A stretch of DNA of 64,000 nucleotides from an uncultured Clostridium sp. (GCA_900548455.1 URKQ01000016.1:6035-70034); one strand, 5' to 3'. Positions 1 to 9,871 are shown, numbered from the stretch's first letter. The notes: generated by a model from the letters alone, not told the origin. Made by a program: numbers and translations.

Positions 1-531
1 AATATAAAAAAAGTGATAACGTCCAGTGATTTAGAGAGTTGTATGGGACTTTTAATAGAAGATATAGGAAAGAAGTTATTCCCAGATTTAAGTGATGAGT
101 TAAGATCAGAACTTATGAAAGAATGCTGTGATAAGGAACAAATTTACCTAGGAGAACATGGAGGGAAATTATATCCCAACGTAGAGAATACACTAAAAAA
201 ACTATCAAGGGAATATAAATTATTTATTGTTAGTAATTGTCAAGTAGGCTATATCGAATGTTTTTTCAAGGCACATAACTTAGATAAATACTTTACTGAT
301 TATGAGTGTTCTGGGAAAACTGGCACAAGCAAAGGAGAAACTAATAAAATTCTTATTAAGCGTAACAATTTAAAAAGTCCTGTTTATGTTGGTGATACAA
401 ATGGAGATTTTGAATCGGCAAAAGTTGCAGGAATTCCATTTATTTATGCCAAGTATGGCTTTGGAGATGTAGAAGGATATAAATATTACATAGATAGTTT
501 TGAAGATATTGTGAAAGTAGTTCATAAATGA
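1..531 (+). CDS. HAD-family phosphatase, 5' partial
   Basis: Hydrolase of the haloacid dehalogenase superfamily, probably acting on a small phosphorylated metabolite. The reading frame is open to the window edge and the N-terminal DxD nucleophile motif is absent, so the start lies upstream; the GTG at 13 is internal. Visible motifs are IVSN (motif II), the lysine in GKTGTSKGETNK (motif III) and VGDTNGDFESAKVAG (motif IV, Mg-binding acidic residues), followed by the Y-G-F-G tail common in phosphoglycolate-phosphatase-like members. The substrate cannot be told from the sequence. Confidence 0.85.
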   Translation, partial: NIKKVITSSDLESCMGLLIEDIGKKLFPDLSDELRSELMKECCDKEQIYLGEHGGKLYPNVENTLKKLSREYKLFIVSNCQVGYIECFFKAHNLDKYFTDYECSGKTGTSKGETNKILIKRNNLKSPVYVGDTNGDFESAKVAGIPFIYAKYGFGDVEGYKYYIDSFEDIVKVVHK

Positions 532-600
532 TTTTTGGGAGGATATTAAGGATATAAATATGATTGAAAAATATATAGAAAACAAAGGAGTATTTTAAAT

Positions 601-972
601 ATGGAAGATTTTGAAAAGATATTAGATTACTATAAAAATGAGTTAAAGTGGGATCCGCCATTTGCAGAAGTATTATCTAAATATGTGCCAGAAGGATTAA
701 AGGGATATTTAGTTATGAGAGAATCGGTTCAAAGTGGTAAACTACCTAAAAAGACAAGAGAACTGATTTTTACAATTTTAGATAGCTTGGATAATGAAAC
801 AAGTGGAGCTAAGTCACATGCAGTAGCTGCTATTGAAGCAGGATTAACAATGGAGGAACTTGTAGAAGCTTTCGTGATTGTAACAATTGTAAAAGGTATA
901 AATGTATTATGCAATTCTGGAGTTGAAGCTATTAAGGCTGCAGAGGAAAAGTTTAAGGAAATTAATATTTAA
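601..972 (+). CDS. Carboxymuconolactone decarboxylase (CMD) family protein
   Basis: Small all-helical 123-aa protein of the CMD/AhpD-like fold, with an AAGGAG ribosome site ten bases before the ATG. The core helix KSHAVAAIEAGLTMEELVEA is the typical CMD signature. The CxxC of redox-active AhpD members is missing: the corresponding stretch reads ETSGAKSH, so peroxidase-type activity is unlikely and the function is open. It sits 12 bp upstream of the M48 peptidase gene, suggesting co-transcription. Confidence 0.8.
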   Translation: MEDFEKILDYYKNELKWDPPFAEVLSKYVPEGLKGYLVMRESVQSGKLPKKTRELIFTILDSLDNETSGAKSHAVAAIEAGLTMEELVEAFVIVTIVKGINVLCNSGVEAIKAAEEKFKEINI

Positions 973-984
973 GGGAGTATTTAA

Positions 985-2139
985 ATGATAGAGTTTTTAT
1001 TTGAACTATCTACATTAGATAAAATTATATTAATTGTAGTATTGTTTGGTATTAATATTTTAATTAGTTTTTTTCAAAGAATATTTATTTCTAGGTATTA
1101 CAAAAAGATAAATTCTAGGGAACAAGCTATGGAGAAAATTAGAGGAATTAATAGATATATTGTAATACCAATAAGAATAATTACAGGTATAATATTATAT
1201 TTCTTATTATTCGATGTGTGCTATGAGTATAAGTATTGGCTTTTAATGATATGTATTTTAATGTATGTATCTATAATGCTAATGTGTATTATTTGTAATA
1301 GCATTGTGTATGGTGTTTTAAAGGAAATAAGGGACGTTGAGGAATCTACTAGTGAAAGAATAATAACTACTATAAAAGTAATAACTTTTCAATCTATAGT
1401 GGTATTTATTTTAGGGATAAGTATTCAATTTATATTTGATTTAAATACGGATTCTCAGTTAATGCGGTTAGGTATGATTTTAATAATAACAATTGTTTAT
1501 ATTATAGTAATTAATTTAATATTTCCTAAAATAATCATTTGGATAGTTAAATGTTATGAGATGGAAGACTGCGAACTGAAGAGAGAATTAATAACAATGG
1601 GAAAAGATGTATGTTACACTGATGTAAATATATATATTTGGAAAACGAAGAAACAAAAGATTGCAAATGCAATGATAACAGGAATTGGAGAAAAGTATAT
1701 ATACATTTCGGATTATTTACTTAACAATGAATCTATTGAGGAAATAAAAGCAGTCATTGCGCATGAATTGGGACATGTTAAATATAATCATATTAGAAAA
1801 AGGATTTTATATTTATGTTTTTCTATAATTGTTATAATTAGTACCCCGTTTTTATTTGAAACATTTTATTGGTGGGCTGATTCTTTAATAGTTTTTATTG
1901 TAATTTTATGTGAATTTATTATTTTATTTTTAATAATAAATAGATTCATTTCAAGGCGACAAGAAAAGCAAGCAGATGAATTTGTATTAGAAAGGGGATG
2001 TAATATAGAGGTATACAAATCAGCTTTATTAAAATTAGCACAATTAAATGACACAAAGGTTAAAAAGAATAAAATAGATGAGAAGTTTGAAACTCATCCA
2101 TCTATAGAGAATAGGATTAAGCATTTGGAAAATAAATAA
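985..2139 (+). CDS. M48 family integral membrane zinc metalloprotease
   Basis: Membrane-bound peptidase of the Ste24/HtpX type, 384 aa. Four or five hydrophobic segments precede the catalytic HELGH (H260, E261, H264), then two more TM segments, then the third-ligand region RRQEKQADEF. The C-terminal THPSIENRIKHL is the typical substrate-groove tail. The GGGAG ribosome site is well placed before ATG 985. It is followed after 13 bp by a second HExxH protein, so the two probably form an operon. Members act in membrane protein quality control or peptide processing; the substrate here is unknown. Confidence 0.9.
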   Translation: MIEFLFELSTLDKIILIVVLFGINILISFFQRIFISRYYKKINSREQAMEKIRGINRYIVIPIRIITGIILYFLLFDVCYEYKYWLLMICILMYVSIMLMCIICNSIVYGVLKEIRDVEESTSERIITTIKVITFQSIVVFILGISIQFIFDLNTDSQLMRLGMILIITIVYIIVINLIFPKIIIWIVKCYEMEDCELKRELITMGKDVCYTDVNIYIWKTKKQKIANAMITGIGEKYIYISDYLLNNESIEEIKAVIAHELGHVKYNHIRKRILYLCFSIIVIISTPFLFETFYWWADSLIVFIVILCEFIILFLIINRFISRRQEKQADEFVLERGCNIEVYKSALLKLAQLNDTKVKKNKIDEKFETHPSIENRIKHLENK

Positions 2140-2152
2140 GGGAGGGATTTCA

Positions 2153-3193
2153 GTGAAAATTACCGTAAGTACATCTAGTGTTCCTATGATGATTGAAAAT
2201 CTAAAGGAACTTAAAGCTGGTATATTAACTAAAGAAAAACTTCACAAAACACTTTTGCATAAGGATTACCAAGTAGAGTTTGCAAGATATAATCAGGAAG
2301 GAATGCCATTATCAACGATTCCCATGGAGGAGTATGAAGAGTATTTGTTAAATTGCCTTAATCTTGAAGAAGCTCAGGTGGAAAATCCAAGGCTAAGGAT
2401 GAGGCACAAGGAATTAGTGGAGTTTATTAATTCTATTGAGTCCTTTAGTATAAATGTACTCGATAAATTAAATGCTAATGCGAAAGTTTTACAAGTAGTA
2501 GAATCAAACCTTAAAAATGGGCTAGATGACAGAGGATTTAATAGCCTAAAAGAGCTAAATATAATTTCTACCATAGGAATAGGGAATTCCTTTGGCTATC
2601 CATACGAAAATTTTATTCATTTTGATGCTATGAGAATGCAGAAGTTTATTTCCGATGAAGATTCCCTTATAGCATTTATATCTCATGAAACTCATCATGT
2701 TCTGATGAATAATATTTTTAGTGAAATAAAATTTGAGAGCCCTCTTGACTATTTCATTACATCATTTTCATTTGAAGGACTAGCTGTAAAATTTAATAAT
2801 AATGCTACTGGAACATTATCTAAAGTTATGTATCCAGATAGAAATGTCAATGTGGGATTAGAAGAAGATACTTGGAATTTTCTTAAAGATGATTTTGAAT
2901 TTATGATGAAACATCTTAAAAATGATATAAAAAGAATTAAGAATGAAAATATATCAATGGAGGATGTGCATAATTTTCTTAATGAATATTGGATGACTCC
3001 AAATGCTATTTCTGAAGCTACAGGAAAAACTATGAATATTTCACATTACAGACTTTACTATATGGGAAATGAGATTTTTGGAACACTTTATGATCATTAT
3101 GGAAAAGAAGAACTCTTTAAGATAATAAGAAATCCATCTTCTATTACTGAAAAATTTAATGCTGTTACGGAGGAGAAGTACCATCTTCTTTAA
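2153..3193 (+). CDS. Putative zinc-dependent peptidase (HETHH)
   Basis: Protein of 346 aa starting at a GTG preceded by GGGAGG. It has no signal peptide or TM segment, so it is probably cytosolic. The only recognisable active-site motif is HETHH at residues 178-182, of the HExxH zincin type; a further acidic ligand may lie in the SFEGLAVKF helix (E about 206), as in gluzincins. It resembles the DUF5700/DUF2268-like putative zinc peptidases, but I cannot fix the family. It is the last gene of the run from 601, with a terminator at 3251. Confidence 0.65.
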   Translation: MKITVSTSSVPMMIENLKELKAGILTKEKLHKTLLHKDYQVEFARYNQEGMPLSTIPMEEYEEYLLNCLNLEEAQVENPRLRMRHKELVEFINSIESFSINVLDKLNANAKVLQVVESNLKNGLDDRGFNSLKELNIISTIGIGNSFGYPYENFIHFDAMRMQKFISDEDSLIAFISHETHHVLMNNIFSEIKFESPLDYFITSFSFEGLAVKFNNNATGTLSKVMYPDRNVNVGLEEDTWNFLKDDFEFMMKHLKNDIKRIKNENISMEDVHNFLNEYWMTPNAISEATGKTMNISHYRLYYMGNEIFGTLYDHYGKEELFKIIRNPSSITEKFNAVTEEKYHLL

Positions 3194-3250
3194 AAATATA
3201 TTGATACTTAAAATAGAACAATTTAAATTAAATTAGCATGTAAATAGATA

Positions 3251-3284
3251 AAACCTAGTAGCAATTAAGTTACTAGGTTTTTAT
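3251..3284 (+). terminator. Rho-independent terminator
   Basis: AAACCTAGTAGC pairs with GTTACTAGGTTT around a short loop, followed by a T run. It ends the 601-3193 gene group. Confidence 0.8.
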
Positions 3285-3391
3285 GTGTAGAAAAGCTGCA
3301 TTCATTTAGAAACTCCCGTGGTTAAATCGTTTAAGAATTGTTAGTACTAAATATATACATTGTGATAACATATAATTATGGGGTGATAGAT

Positions 3392-4186
3392 ATGAAAAAT
3401 ATATGGGATGTAGTTGCTTCAAGTTTTGGAAAGGTAGGTCCTACATATTGGAATGATTTTGGAGAATATTTAGTTGAATTTTCTAATATCAAAAGTGGCA
3501 GTGAAGTGCTGGATATAGGTATAGGAAGAGGGGCATCATTATTTCCAACTGCAACAAAGATTGGGGTAACTGGACATGTTGTTGGAATAGATAATTCACA
3601 AGCTATGGTATCAGAAACTCAAAAAGAAATTTTTGAAAAGAAGTTATCTAATGTGGAAGTATTTCATATGAATGCTGATTTTTTAGAATTTAATAATGAA
3701 AAATTTGATAATGTAATAAATGGATTTGGATTTGGTTATATTTATTTAGGGAAGAATGGATTTAAGGAAATAATGAGGGTATTGAAGCCTGGTGGGAAGG
3801 CATCCTTTAGCATATGGGGAATCCAAGAAGATCAAAAATGGTTTAGTAACATTGTAGAAAAATATATTAAAAGTGAAAAAGGTAATAATATAAATTATAA
3901 GTTTGATACCGTTGATGATGTGATAAAGATACTAAAGGAAGCAAGATTTAAAAATATAGAAATAGAAGAAATTAATACTACCATAGTTTATAATAGTAAA
4001 GATGAATGGTGGAATGAAATGAATAATAATGCTGTACGAGGAATTATTGATTGTATAGAGCAAATGGGTGAGGGAATATTTACTGAGTTTAAAAAGGATG
4101 TTTTTGAAGGACTTAACAAATATGAAACAAAAGAAATATTTTCTTTTAATATGCCCGTGATATATGCATCAGGTATGAAACTATAG
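3392..4186 (+). CDS. Class I SAM-dependent methyltransferase
   Basis: Rossmann-fold methyltransferase of 264 aa. Motif I is LDIGIGRGASLFP, the acidic residue after beta-2 is in VVGIDNS, and the post-II region reads LKPGGKASFSIWG, as in UbiE/MenG-like enzymes. The frame is open further upstream, but the ATG at 3392 follows a GGGGTGATA ribosome site with good spacing and gives the canonical N-terminus. The substrate is unknown. It is monocistronic between the terminator at 3251 and the repeat-bearing gap at 4187-4336. Confidence 0.85.
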   Translation: MKNIWDVVASSFGKVGPTYWNDFGEYLVEFSNIKSGSEVLDIGIGRGASLFPTATKIGVTGHVVGIDNSQAMVSETQKEIFEKKLSNVEVFHMNADFLEFNNEKFDNVINGFGFGYIYLGKNGFKEIMRVLKPGGKASFSIWGIQEDQKWFSNIVEKYIKSEKGNNINYKFDTVDDVIKILKEARFKNIEIEEINTTIVYNSKDEWWNEMNNNAVRGIIDCIEQMGEGIFTEFKKDVFEGLNKYETKEIFSFNMPVIYASGMKL

Positions 4187-4220
4187 GAGAATATTTTATT
4201 ATGATTTTTTAAAAAATATA

Positions 4221-4261
4221 AGCTCTGTAGTAAAATAAAGTGATAGAATATATAAGTTATG
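4221..4261. repeat. Dispersed repeat A, copy 1 (IS6-like end)
   Basis: About 40 bp beginning AGCTCTGTAGTAAAATAAAG and running to TAAGTTATG. It is closely similar to segments at 26104 and 35875; the 35875 copy begins GGCTCTGTTGCAAA, like IS6-family inverted-repeat ends. No transposase is nearby. Confidence 0.6.
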
Positions 4262-4336
4262 TTAAACTAGAATGTAGTTTATATTATGACATATAGTATG
4301 TAAAATTATTCAGTTTAGAAAAGAGGACGAAGTGTA

Positions 4337-5623
4337 ATGAGTAACAGGACTCAAGAAACCAAATGGAGAAGATTAGATAATACAGCAAAATTATTTCCTG
4401 TAATTACAGATGAAAGTTTAAGCAATGTTTTTAGAGTATCTGCTACTTTAAAGGAAGAAATAGTACCAGAGATTTTGCAGGAAGCTTTAGAAGAAATTAT
4501 TGTGTGGTTTGATGGATTTAATGTCAGGTTAAGAAGAGGATTTTTTTGGTATTACTTTGAAACTAATAAAAAAGTACCTAGGGTTGAAGAGGAATCTACT
4601 TATCCGTGTAAGTTTATTGATCCTCAAAGTAATCAACAATTTTTATTTAGGGTATCCTATTATAAAAAGAGAATAAACTTTGAAGTATTTCATGCTATAA
4701 CTGATGGTATGGGTGCAATGAACTTTTTAAAAGAATTAACTTATCATTATATAGACTTAAAAAAAGCTCAAGAAAGAGGAGAGAAGATTAATTTAAGACC
4801 AAGTAGAGATTGTATTTTAGATATAGAAGATAGCTATTTGAAAAATTATAAAAAGGTGCCTAATAAGCCTTATAAAAATAAGAGAGCGTATCAATTAAAT
4901 GGAGATTTATTATATTTAGATACTACAAGTGTTATCCATGGATATATTAATTTAAATGAACTTAAATCAAAGTGTAAAAGTAAAGGTATAAGTATAACTA
5001 AATATTTAACATCAGTACTTATATGGTGTATTTATAATGAATATATGAATAAACAAGAAAACGAAGATCCTATATCTATTAATGTACCAATTAATTTAAG
5101 AGGATTCTTTGACTCTACTACTACAATGAATTTTTTTGCAGTATCTTCAATAGAGTTTTTTTCTAAAGGGTGTGATCATACATTAGAAGAGATTATTGAT
5201 ATAGTAAGCAATCAAATGGATAGAAATGTTGCAAAGGAAAGATTAGAGGAAACAATATCCTATAATGTATCTAATGAAAAAAAGGCATTAATAAGATTTA
5301 CTCCATTAGCTTTAAAATATATAATATTACAAATAATATATAGAAGAGTAAGTAGAGGAAACACAATGACATTATCAAATTTAGGAAATATAAATGTGCT
5401 TCCTGAATATGAAGATGATATTGAAAACTTCCACTTTATAATTGGAGTTTCTAAAAAGCAAAAAATGAAATGTGGAGTATCTTCATATAAGGATAAACTA
5501 GAGGTAAGTTTTACTTCAGTACTGGCAGATCCTTATTTACAAAGGGCTTTTTTTAGAACTTTAAGTAAAGAAGGAATTAGTGTAACAATAGAAAGTAATG
5601 GTGTTATAAATGAAAAAATGTAG
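4337..5623 (+). CDS. Condensation-domain-like acyl/alcohol acyltransferase
   Basis: Protein of 428 aa in the chloramphenicol-acetyltransferase / condensation-domain fold (alcohol acetyltransferase and PapA-like enzymes). The catalytic HxxxDG motif is seen as HAITDG (about residue 118), followed by MGAMNFLKEL; the second structural motif lies around NVPINLRGFF (about residue 250). Such enzymes move an acyl group from a CoA or carrier to an alcohol. The stop overlaps the next gene by 14 bp, so translation is probably coupled. With the zinc-ribbon membrane protein and esterase downstream it forms a three-gene operon that may build or remodel an acylated lipid or ester. Confidence 0.75.
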   Translation: MSNRTQETKWRRLDNTAKLFPVITDESLSNVFRVSATLKEEIVPEILQEALEEIIVWFDGFNVRLRRGFFWYYFETNKKVPRVEEESTYPCKFIDPQSNQQFLFRVSYYKKRINFEVFHAITDGMGAMNFLKELTYHYIDLKKAQERGEKINLRPSRDCILDIEDSYLKNYKKVPNKPYKNKRAYQLNGDLLYLDTTSVIHGYINLNELKSKCKSKGISITKYLTSVLIWCIYNEYMNKQENEDPISINVPINLRGFFDSTTTMNFFAVSSIEFFSKGCDHTLEEIIDIVSNQMDRNVAKERLEETISYNVSNEKKALIRFTPLALKYIILQIIYRRVSRGNTMTLSNLGNINVLPEYEDDIENFHFIIGVSKKQKMKCGVSSYKDKLEVSFTSVLADPYLQRAFFRTLSKEGISVTIESNGVINEKM

Positions 5624-6281
5624 AAAGTGTAATGTAGATATTTTTGATAATACTCATACATGTCCACTGTGTAAAAGTGTTTTGGAATATGATGAAAAGG
5701 ATATTGTACATGAGAATCTTTATCCCAATATTGAATATGATGTAAGTAAATATAATAAAATAAGAAAGATTTTTATATTTATTTTGATCCTAGTTTCTGT
5801 AGTATTAGGATATATAAACTATTTAACTTATTCAGGTGTCATTTGGTCAATAATAGCTATTGTTGCTATTGTATATTTCGGGGTTACTGTAACGTATTCT
5901 ATAATGAATAATGCTAATATTGCATCCAAGATATTTGTTCAAACTATAGGAGCAGCAATACTAATTGTAGTAGTTGATAATGTTGTAGGGTATAGAGGCT
6001 GGTCAGTGAATTATGTAATACCCTCAATAATTATCTTTGCTAATTTAGCAATAGTAATTTGTATGCTTATTAATAGAATGAATTGGCAAAGTTATTTTAT
6101 GTACCAAATAGCTATAACTGTATTAAGTTTTATTCCATTGATTTTAGCAGGAACGAAAATAATAACAAGGCCATTTTTAGCAGTTTTAACAAGTTGTATA
6201 TCAATTTTAATTTTAATTGGAACTATTGTATTTGGTGATAAAAGTGTAATAAGTGAATTAAAAAGAAGATTTAATACATAG
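5610..6281 (+). CDS. Zinc-ribbon membrane protein (DUF6320-like)
   Basis: The N-terminus carries a compact zinc ribbon, CRKCNVDIFDNTHTCPLC (residues 4-21). About six hydrophobic segments then fill residues 50-215, so the ribbon is likely cytoplasmic on a multi-spanning protein. The layout fits DUF6320 proteins, which in Firmicutes often sit beside alcohol-acetyltransferase-like genes, as here. It overlaps the preceding acyltransferase by 14 bp and is followed after 13 bp by an esterase. No catalytic motif is visible; a scaffold or substrate-delivery role for the acyltransferase is inference. Confidence 0.7.
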   Translation: MKKCRKCNVDIFDNTHTCPLCKSVLEYDEKDIVHENLYPNIEYDVSKYNKIRKIFIFILILVSVVLGYINYLTYSGVIWSIIAIVAIVYFGVTVTYSIMNNANIASKIFVQTIGAAILIVVVDNVVGYRGWSVNYVIPSIIIFANLAIVICMLINRMNWQSYFMYQIAITVLSFIPLILAGTKIITRPFLAVLTSCISILILIGTIVFGDKSVISELKRRFNT

Positions 6282-6294
6282 GAGAGAATAGACA

Positions 6295-7209
6295 ATGAGA
6301 GATAGACGAACAAGTTTGGTAGGTCATATATTAAGGGAGATGATGGATAATATTACTGATACATCATTGGGAGAACCTATTCAGACAGGCAAATATAGAA
6401 AACATCCAGTAGAACCACCATGGAAGTGTCCAAAGGGATATGAATATAATAAGATTGAGATTAATAATTTTGTTATGGAAGATTTATTTCCACAAGAAGG
6501 ACTTAACGGAAAGGCTATATTACAACTTCATGGTGGTGGATATATTGGACCTATGAAGAATGTATATAGGAGATTTGCTTTAAAATATTGTGATTATGCA
6601 AAGGGAGCAGAAGTTTTAACAATTGATTATAGAGTAGCTCCAGAATTTCCATTTCCAGCTGCATTAGATGACGCCATAGCGGCTTACGAATGGTTACTAA
6701 AAGAGAAAAAATATGATTCTAATAACATAATAATAGCTGGAGATTCAGCAGGTGGGGGGCTAGCTTTAGCTTTAGGTTTATATTTAAAGGATAATAATAT
6801 GCCTTATCCAGCAGCTTTTATTACAATGTCCCCTTGGACTGATTTAACTAATAGTGGTACAAGTTATAAAGATAACTTTGAAATAGATCCCCTTTTTGGT
6901 AAAAGTACAAATAGTATGTTATATAATTCATCATATATAGGAGATAATGACCCTAAAAACTATTATATATCACCTATGTTTGGTGATTTTGAAGGATTTC
7001 CACCTATGCTTATGCAAGTTGGAACTCATGAGGTGCTGCTAAGTGATACATTAACAGTAGCAGAAAAAGCTAAGAAGAGTAATGTGGATGTTAAGGTTAC
7101 TGTTTATGAAGGGATGTTTCATGTATTTCAAATGGTAGGTGATTTGATACCTGAGGGAAAGGCAGCTTGGGATGAAGTAGAAGAGTTTATAAATAGAATT
7201 TGGGATTAA
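6295..7209 (+). CDS. Alpha/beta hydrolase, HSL-type esterase
   Basis: Esterase/lipase of 304 aa in the hormone-sensitive lipase (family IV) group. The oxyanion motif is LQLHGGGYIG and the nucleophile elbow GDSAGGGLALAL (Ser about 151); the catalytic Asp and His are suggested by the region after QVGTHEVLLSD and by GMFHVFQ. It is cytosolic with no signal peptide, and is the third gene of the acyltransferase operon. A terminator follows at 7229. It probably cleaves a short or medium acyl ester, perhaps the product of the neighbouring acyltransferase; the latter is inference. Confidence 0.85.
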   Translation: MRDRRTSLVGHILREMMDNITDTSLGEPIQTGKYRKHPVEPPWKCPKGYEYNKIEINNFVMEDLFPQEGLNGKAILQLHGGGYIGPMKNVYRRFALKYCDYAKGAEVLTIDYRVAPEFPFPAALDDAIAAYEWLLKEKKYDSNNIIIAGDSAGGGLALALGLYLKDNNMPYPAAFITMSPWTDLTNSGTSYKDNFEIDPLFGKSTNSMLYNSSYIGDNDPKNYYISPMFGDFEGFPPMLMQVGTHEVLLSDTLTVAEKAKKSNVDVKVTVYEGMFHVFQMVGDLIPEGKAAWDEVEEFINRIWD

Positions 7210-7228
7210 TATATGTTATTGATTAATG

Positions 7229-7275
7229 CTGCAAACATGTAATTTTATTACTTGGTTGCAGTATTTTGTTTTTTA
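7229..7275 (+). terminator. Rho-independent terminator
   Basis: CTGCAA at 7229 pairs with TTGCAG at 7256, with an imperfect inner stem, followed by a T-rich tail. It ends the acyltransferase operon. Confidence 0.6.
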
Positions 7276-7343
7276 AAATATGTGGTATAATATAGAAAAA
7301 ATAGAATGTTTTATAGAAAGGTACTTGAAATTAAGGTGATAAT

Positions 7344-7886
7344 ATGGCGAAGTGCAATATAGAATATGAGTTGAATAATAAAAAATTAATTATTAGAAAT
7401 GCTAGTGAAAGTGATGCAGAAGAATTAATTAAATTAATAGATCAAATAGATAGTGAAACTATATTTTTAACTCGAGAGCCAGGAGAATTTAATATTTCAG
7501 TAGAGGAAGAAATAAAACTAATTAAAAAATGGGAAAATTCAAAAAATAACTTAGTGTTACTAGCAGAAGTTGATGGTAAAATTGTAGGAAGTTGTGGTGC
7601 CCATGGAAATACTAAAAAAAGGTTATCCCATAAAGTAGATATTGGAATAAGTATAGAAAAGGAATATTGGGGAATTGGAATTGGGAAAAAGCTTCTTAGA
7701 GAAGCTATTAGCTGGTGTGGAGAAAACAATATAGAGAAGGCATGTTTGTGTGTAGATACAGGAAATAAGAGAGCTATTAATTTATATAAAAGTTTAGGAT
7801 TTGTAATTGAGGGAGAACTCAAAAAAGATATTAAATTAATTGATGGATCGTATCGAGATGCTTATATTATGGGATTGTTTTTATAA
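7344..7886 (+). CDS. GNAT family N-acetyltransferase
   Basis: Acetyltransferase of 180 aa. Motif A is seen as ISIEKEYWGIGIGKKLL (acetyl-CoA pyrophosphate loop), and motif B as NKRAINLYKSLGFVIEGE. It resembles RimI/YhhY-like amino-group acetyltransferases; the substrate is not determinable. It is a single gene with its own upstream gap. Confidence 0.85.
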   Translation: MAKCNIEYELNNKKLIIRNASESDAEELIKLIDQIDSETIFLTREPGEFNISVEEEIKLIKKWENSKNNLVLLAEVDGKIVGSCGAHGNTKKRLSHKVDIGISIEKEYWGIGIGKKLLREAISWCGENNIEKACLCVDTGNKRAINLYKSLGFVIEGELKKDIKLIDGSYRDAYIMGLFL

Positions 7887-8135
7887 TAATAATTAATTTG
7901 AAGGATAATTGACTTCAATAATGGATAAAATATTTTTGCTACAACTATAATCGTAAATTTTATTATCTATTTTATAGCATACAAGAAATATTCAAACTTT
8001 ATATATATTATTAAAACTAAATTAACTTTATTTTATACAAAGTTATAAAAATGTATAATTACATGAATTTGTTTTGGAATTATAATATAAAGCAAGATAG
8101 AGTTAAGAAATAAATATAAAGGAAGTTGATTAATT

Positions 8136-9863
8136 ATGAGTAAGAAATCAAAAAGTAATATAAATCCTTTACTTGTAGTAGGTGCAATTGCAGGAGCAGC
8201 AGCAGTAGCTACAGTGGGAGTTAAAAAAGTTAAAAGCAGAAAGTTAAATGAAAATGAAGCAGATTATCCTGTAATTGATAGAAGTAACAATCACGCTTAT
8301 TTTATTGGAGGAGGACTTGCATCTTTAGCAGGAGCAGCTTATTTAATAAGAGATTGTAATTTTAAGGGAGAAAATATTCATATTATTGAGGGTATGAATA
8401 TATTAGGTGGAAGTAACGATGGCGCCGGTGATGTACAGAATGGATTTGTATGTAGAGGCGGAAGAATGTTAAATGAAGAGACATATGAAAATTTTTGGGA
8501 GCTATTTTCTAGTATACCATCATTAGATTTCCCAGGAAAAAGTGTTACGGAAGAAATATTAAATTTTGACCATTTACATCCTACTCATGCACAAGCTCGT
8601 CTTGTTGATAAAAATGGAGTTATTCAAGATGTTCACAGTATGGGATTTAATAATGAAGATAGAATGACTTTAGGAAAATTAATGATAACCCCGGAAGAAA
8701 AATTAGATAATAAGACTATTGAAGAATGGTTTAAAAATACACCACACTTCTTTGAAACTAACTTCTGGTACATGTGGCAAACAACTTTTGCTTTCCAGAA
8801 ATGGTCAAGTCTTTTTGAATTTAAGCGTTATATGGAGCGTATGATTTTTGAATTTTCTCGTATTGAAACTTTAGAAGGAGTTACACGTACACCTTATAAT
8901 CAATATGAATCAGTAATTCTTCCGCTAAAAGTTTTCTTGGATGGACATGGAGTTGACTTTAGCATTAATGCAAAGGTTACTGATTTAGATTTTAAACCTG
9001 AAACACAGCTTACTGTAACTGGTATTCATATTGAAGTTGAAAATGGAGAAAGAGTAATCGAATTAAACTCTGGTGATATTTGTATTATGACTAATGGATG
9101 TATGACAGATTGTGCTACTCTAGGAGACTTTAATACACCAGCAGAATATAGGCCTGAAGAACCTATTTCCGGCGAGTTATGGAAAAAGGTAGCTAATAAA
9201 AGACCTGAATTAGGTAACCCAGAGCCATTCTTCGGTCATCCAAATGAAACAAATTGGGAAAGTTTCACAGTAACATGTAAAGGAAATAAACTTTTGAAAC
9301 TTATTGAGAATTTCTCAGGCAATATTCCTGGAAGTGGAGCTTTAATGACATTTAAGGATTCAAATTGGTTAATGAGTATAGTTGTAGCTGCACAGCCACA
9401 CTTTAAAAATCAACCTATGGATACTACTATATTCTGGGGCTATGGTTTATATACAGATAAAGTTGGAGATTATGTAAAGAAACCTATGCGTGAATGTACC
9501 GGTGAAGAAATGTTAATTGAACTTTTACACCACCTTCATATGGAAGATGAGATTGATGAGATAATGGAAAGTGTGGTTAATGTAATTCCATGTATGATGC
9601 CTTATATTGATGCTCAATTCCAACCACGTAAGATGAGTGATAGGCCTAAAGTTGTTCCAGAAGGTTCTAATAATTTTGCTATGATTAGCCAGTTTGTTGA
9701 GATACCTGAGGATATGGTATTTACAGAAGAATATTCAGTTCGTGCAGCAAGAATAGCTGTATATACTTTAATGGGAATAAGAAATAAAAAGATCTGCCCT
9801 GTAACTCCATATAAAAAGGATCCAAAGATATTAAAGGAAGCATTAAAAACATCTTATAGATAA
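8136..9863 (+). CDS. ohyA: Oleate hydratase (MCRA family)
   Basis: FAD-dependent fatty acid hydratase that adds water to the cis-9 double bond of oleate to give 10-hydroxystearate; 575 aa, the normal length. The dinucleotide-binding region is YFIGGGLASLAGAAYLIRD, followed by the family motifs GGSNDGAGD and RGGRMLNEETYENFWELF. An N-terminal hydrophobic stretch NPLLVVGAIAGAAAVATVG (residues 9-27) precedes the catalytic part and may associate it with the membrane; many bacterial homologues lack it. It is monocistronic, with an AAGGAAG ribosome site and a shared bidirectional terminator at 9872. The role is probably detoxification of unsaturated fatty acids. Confidence 0.93.
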   Translation: MSKKSKSNINPLLVVGAIAGAAAVATVGVKKVKSRKLNENEADYPVIDRSNNHAYFIGGGLASLAGAAYLIRDCNFKGENIHIIEGMNILGGSNDGAGDVQNGFVCRGGRMLNEETYENFWELFSSIPSLDFPGKSVTEEILNFDHLHPTHAQARLVDKNGVIQDVHSMGFNNEDRMTLGKLMITPEEKLDNKTIEEWFKNTPHFFETNFWYMWQTTFAFQKWSSLFEFKRYMERMIFEFSRIETLEGVTRTPYNQYESVILPLKVFLDGHGVDFSINAKVTDLDFKPETQLTVTGIHIEVENGERVIELNSGDICIMTNGCMTDCATLGDFNTPAEYRPEEPISGELWKKVANKRPELGNPEPFFGHPNETNWESFTVTCKGNKLLKLIENFSGNIPGSGALMTFKDSNWLMSIVVAAQPHFKNQPMDTTIFWGYGLYTDKVGDYVKKPMRECTGEEMLIELLHHLHMEDEIDEIMESVVNVIPCMMPYIDAQFQPRKMSDRPKVVPEGSNNFAMISQFVEIPEDMVFTEEYSVRAARIAVYTLMGIRNKKICPVTPYKKDPKILKEALKTSYR

Positions 9864-9871
9864 AAGATATG

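Noticed and set aside
560..598. Mini-ORF of 12 codons before the CMD gene
   Set aside because: A GGAGG lies upstream, but spacing is poor and the encoded residues are unremarkable; not enough support.
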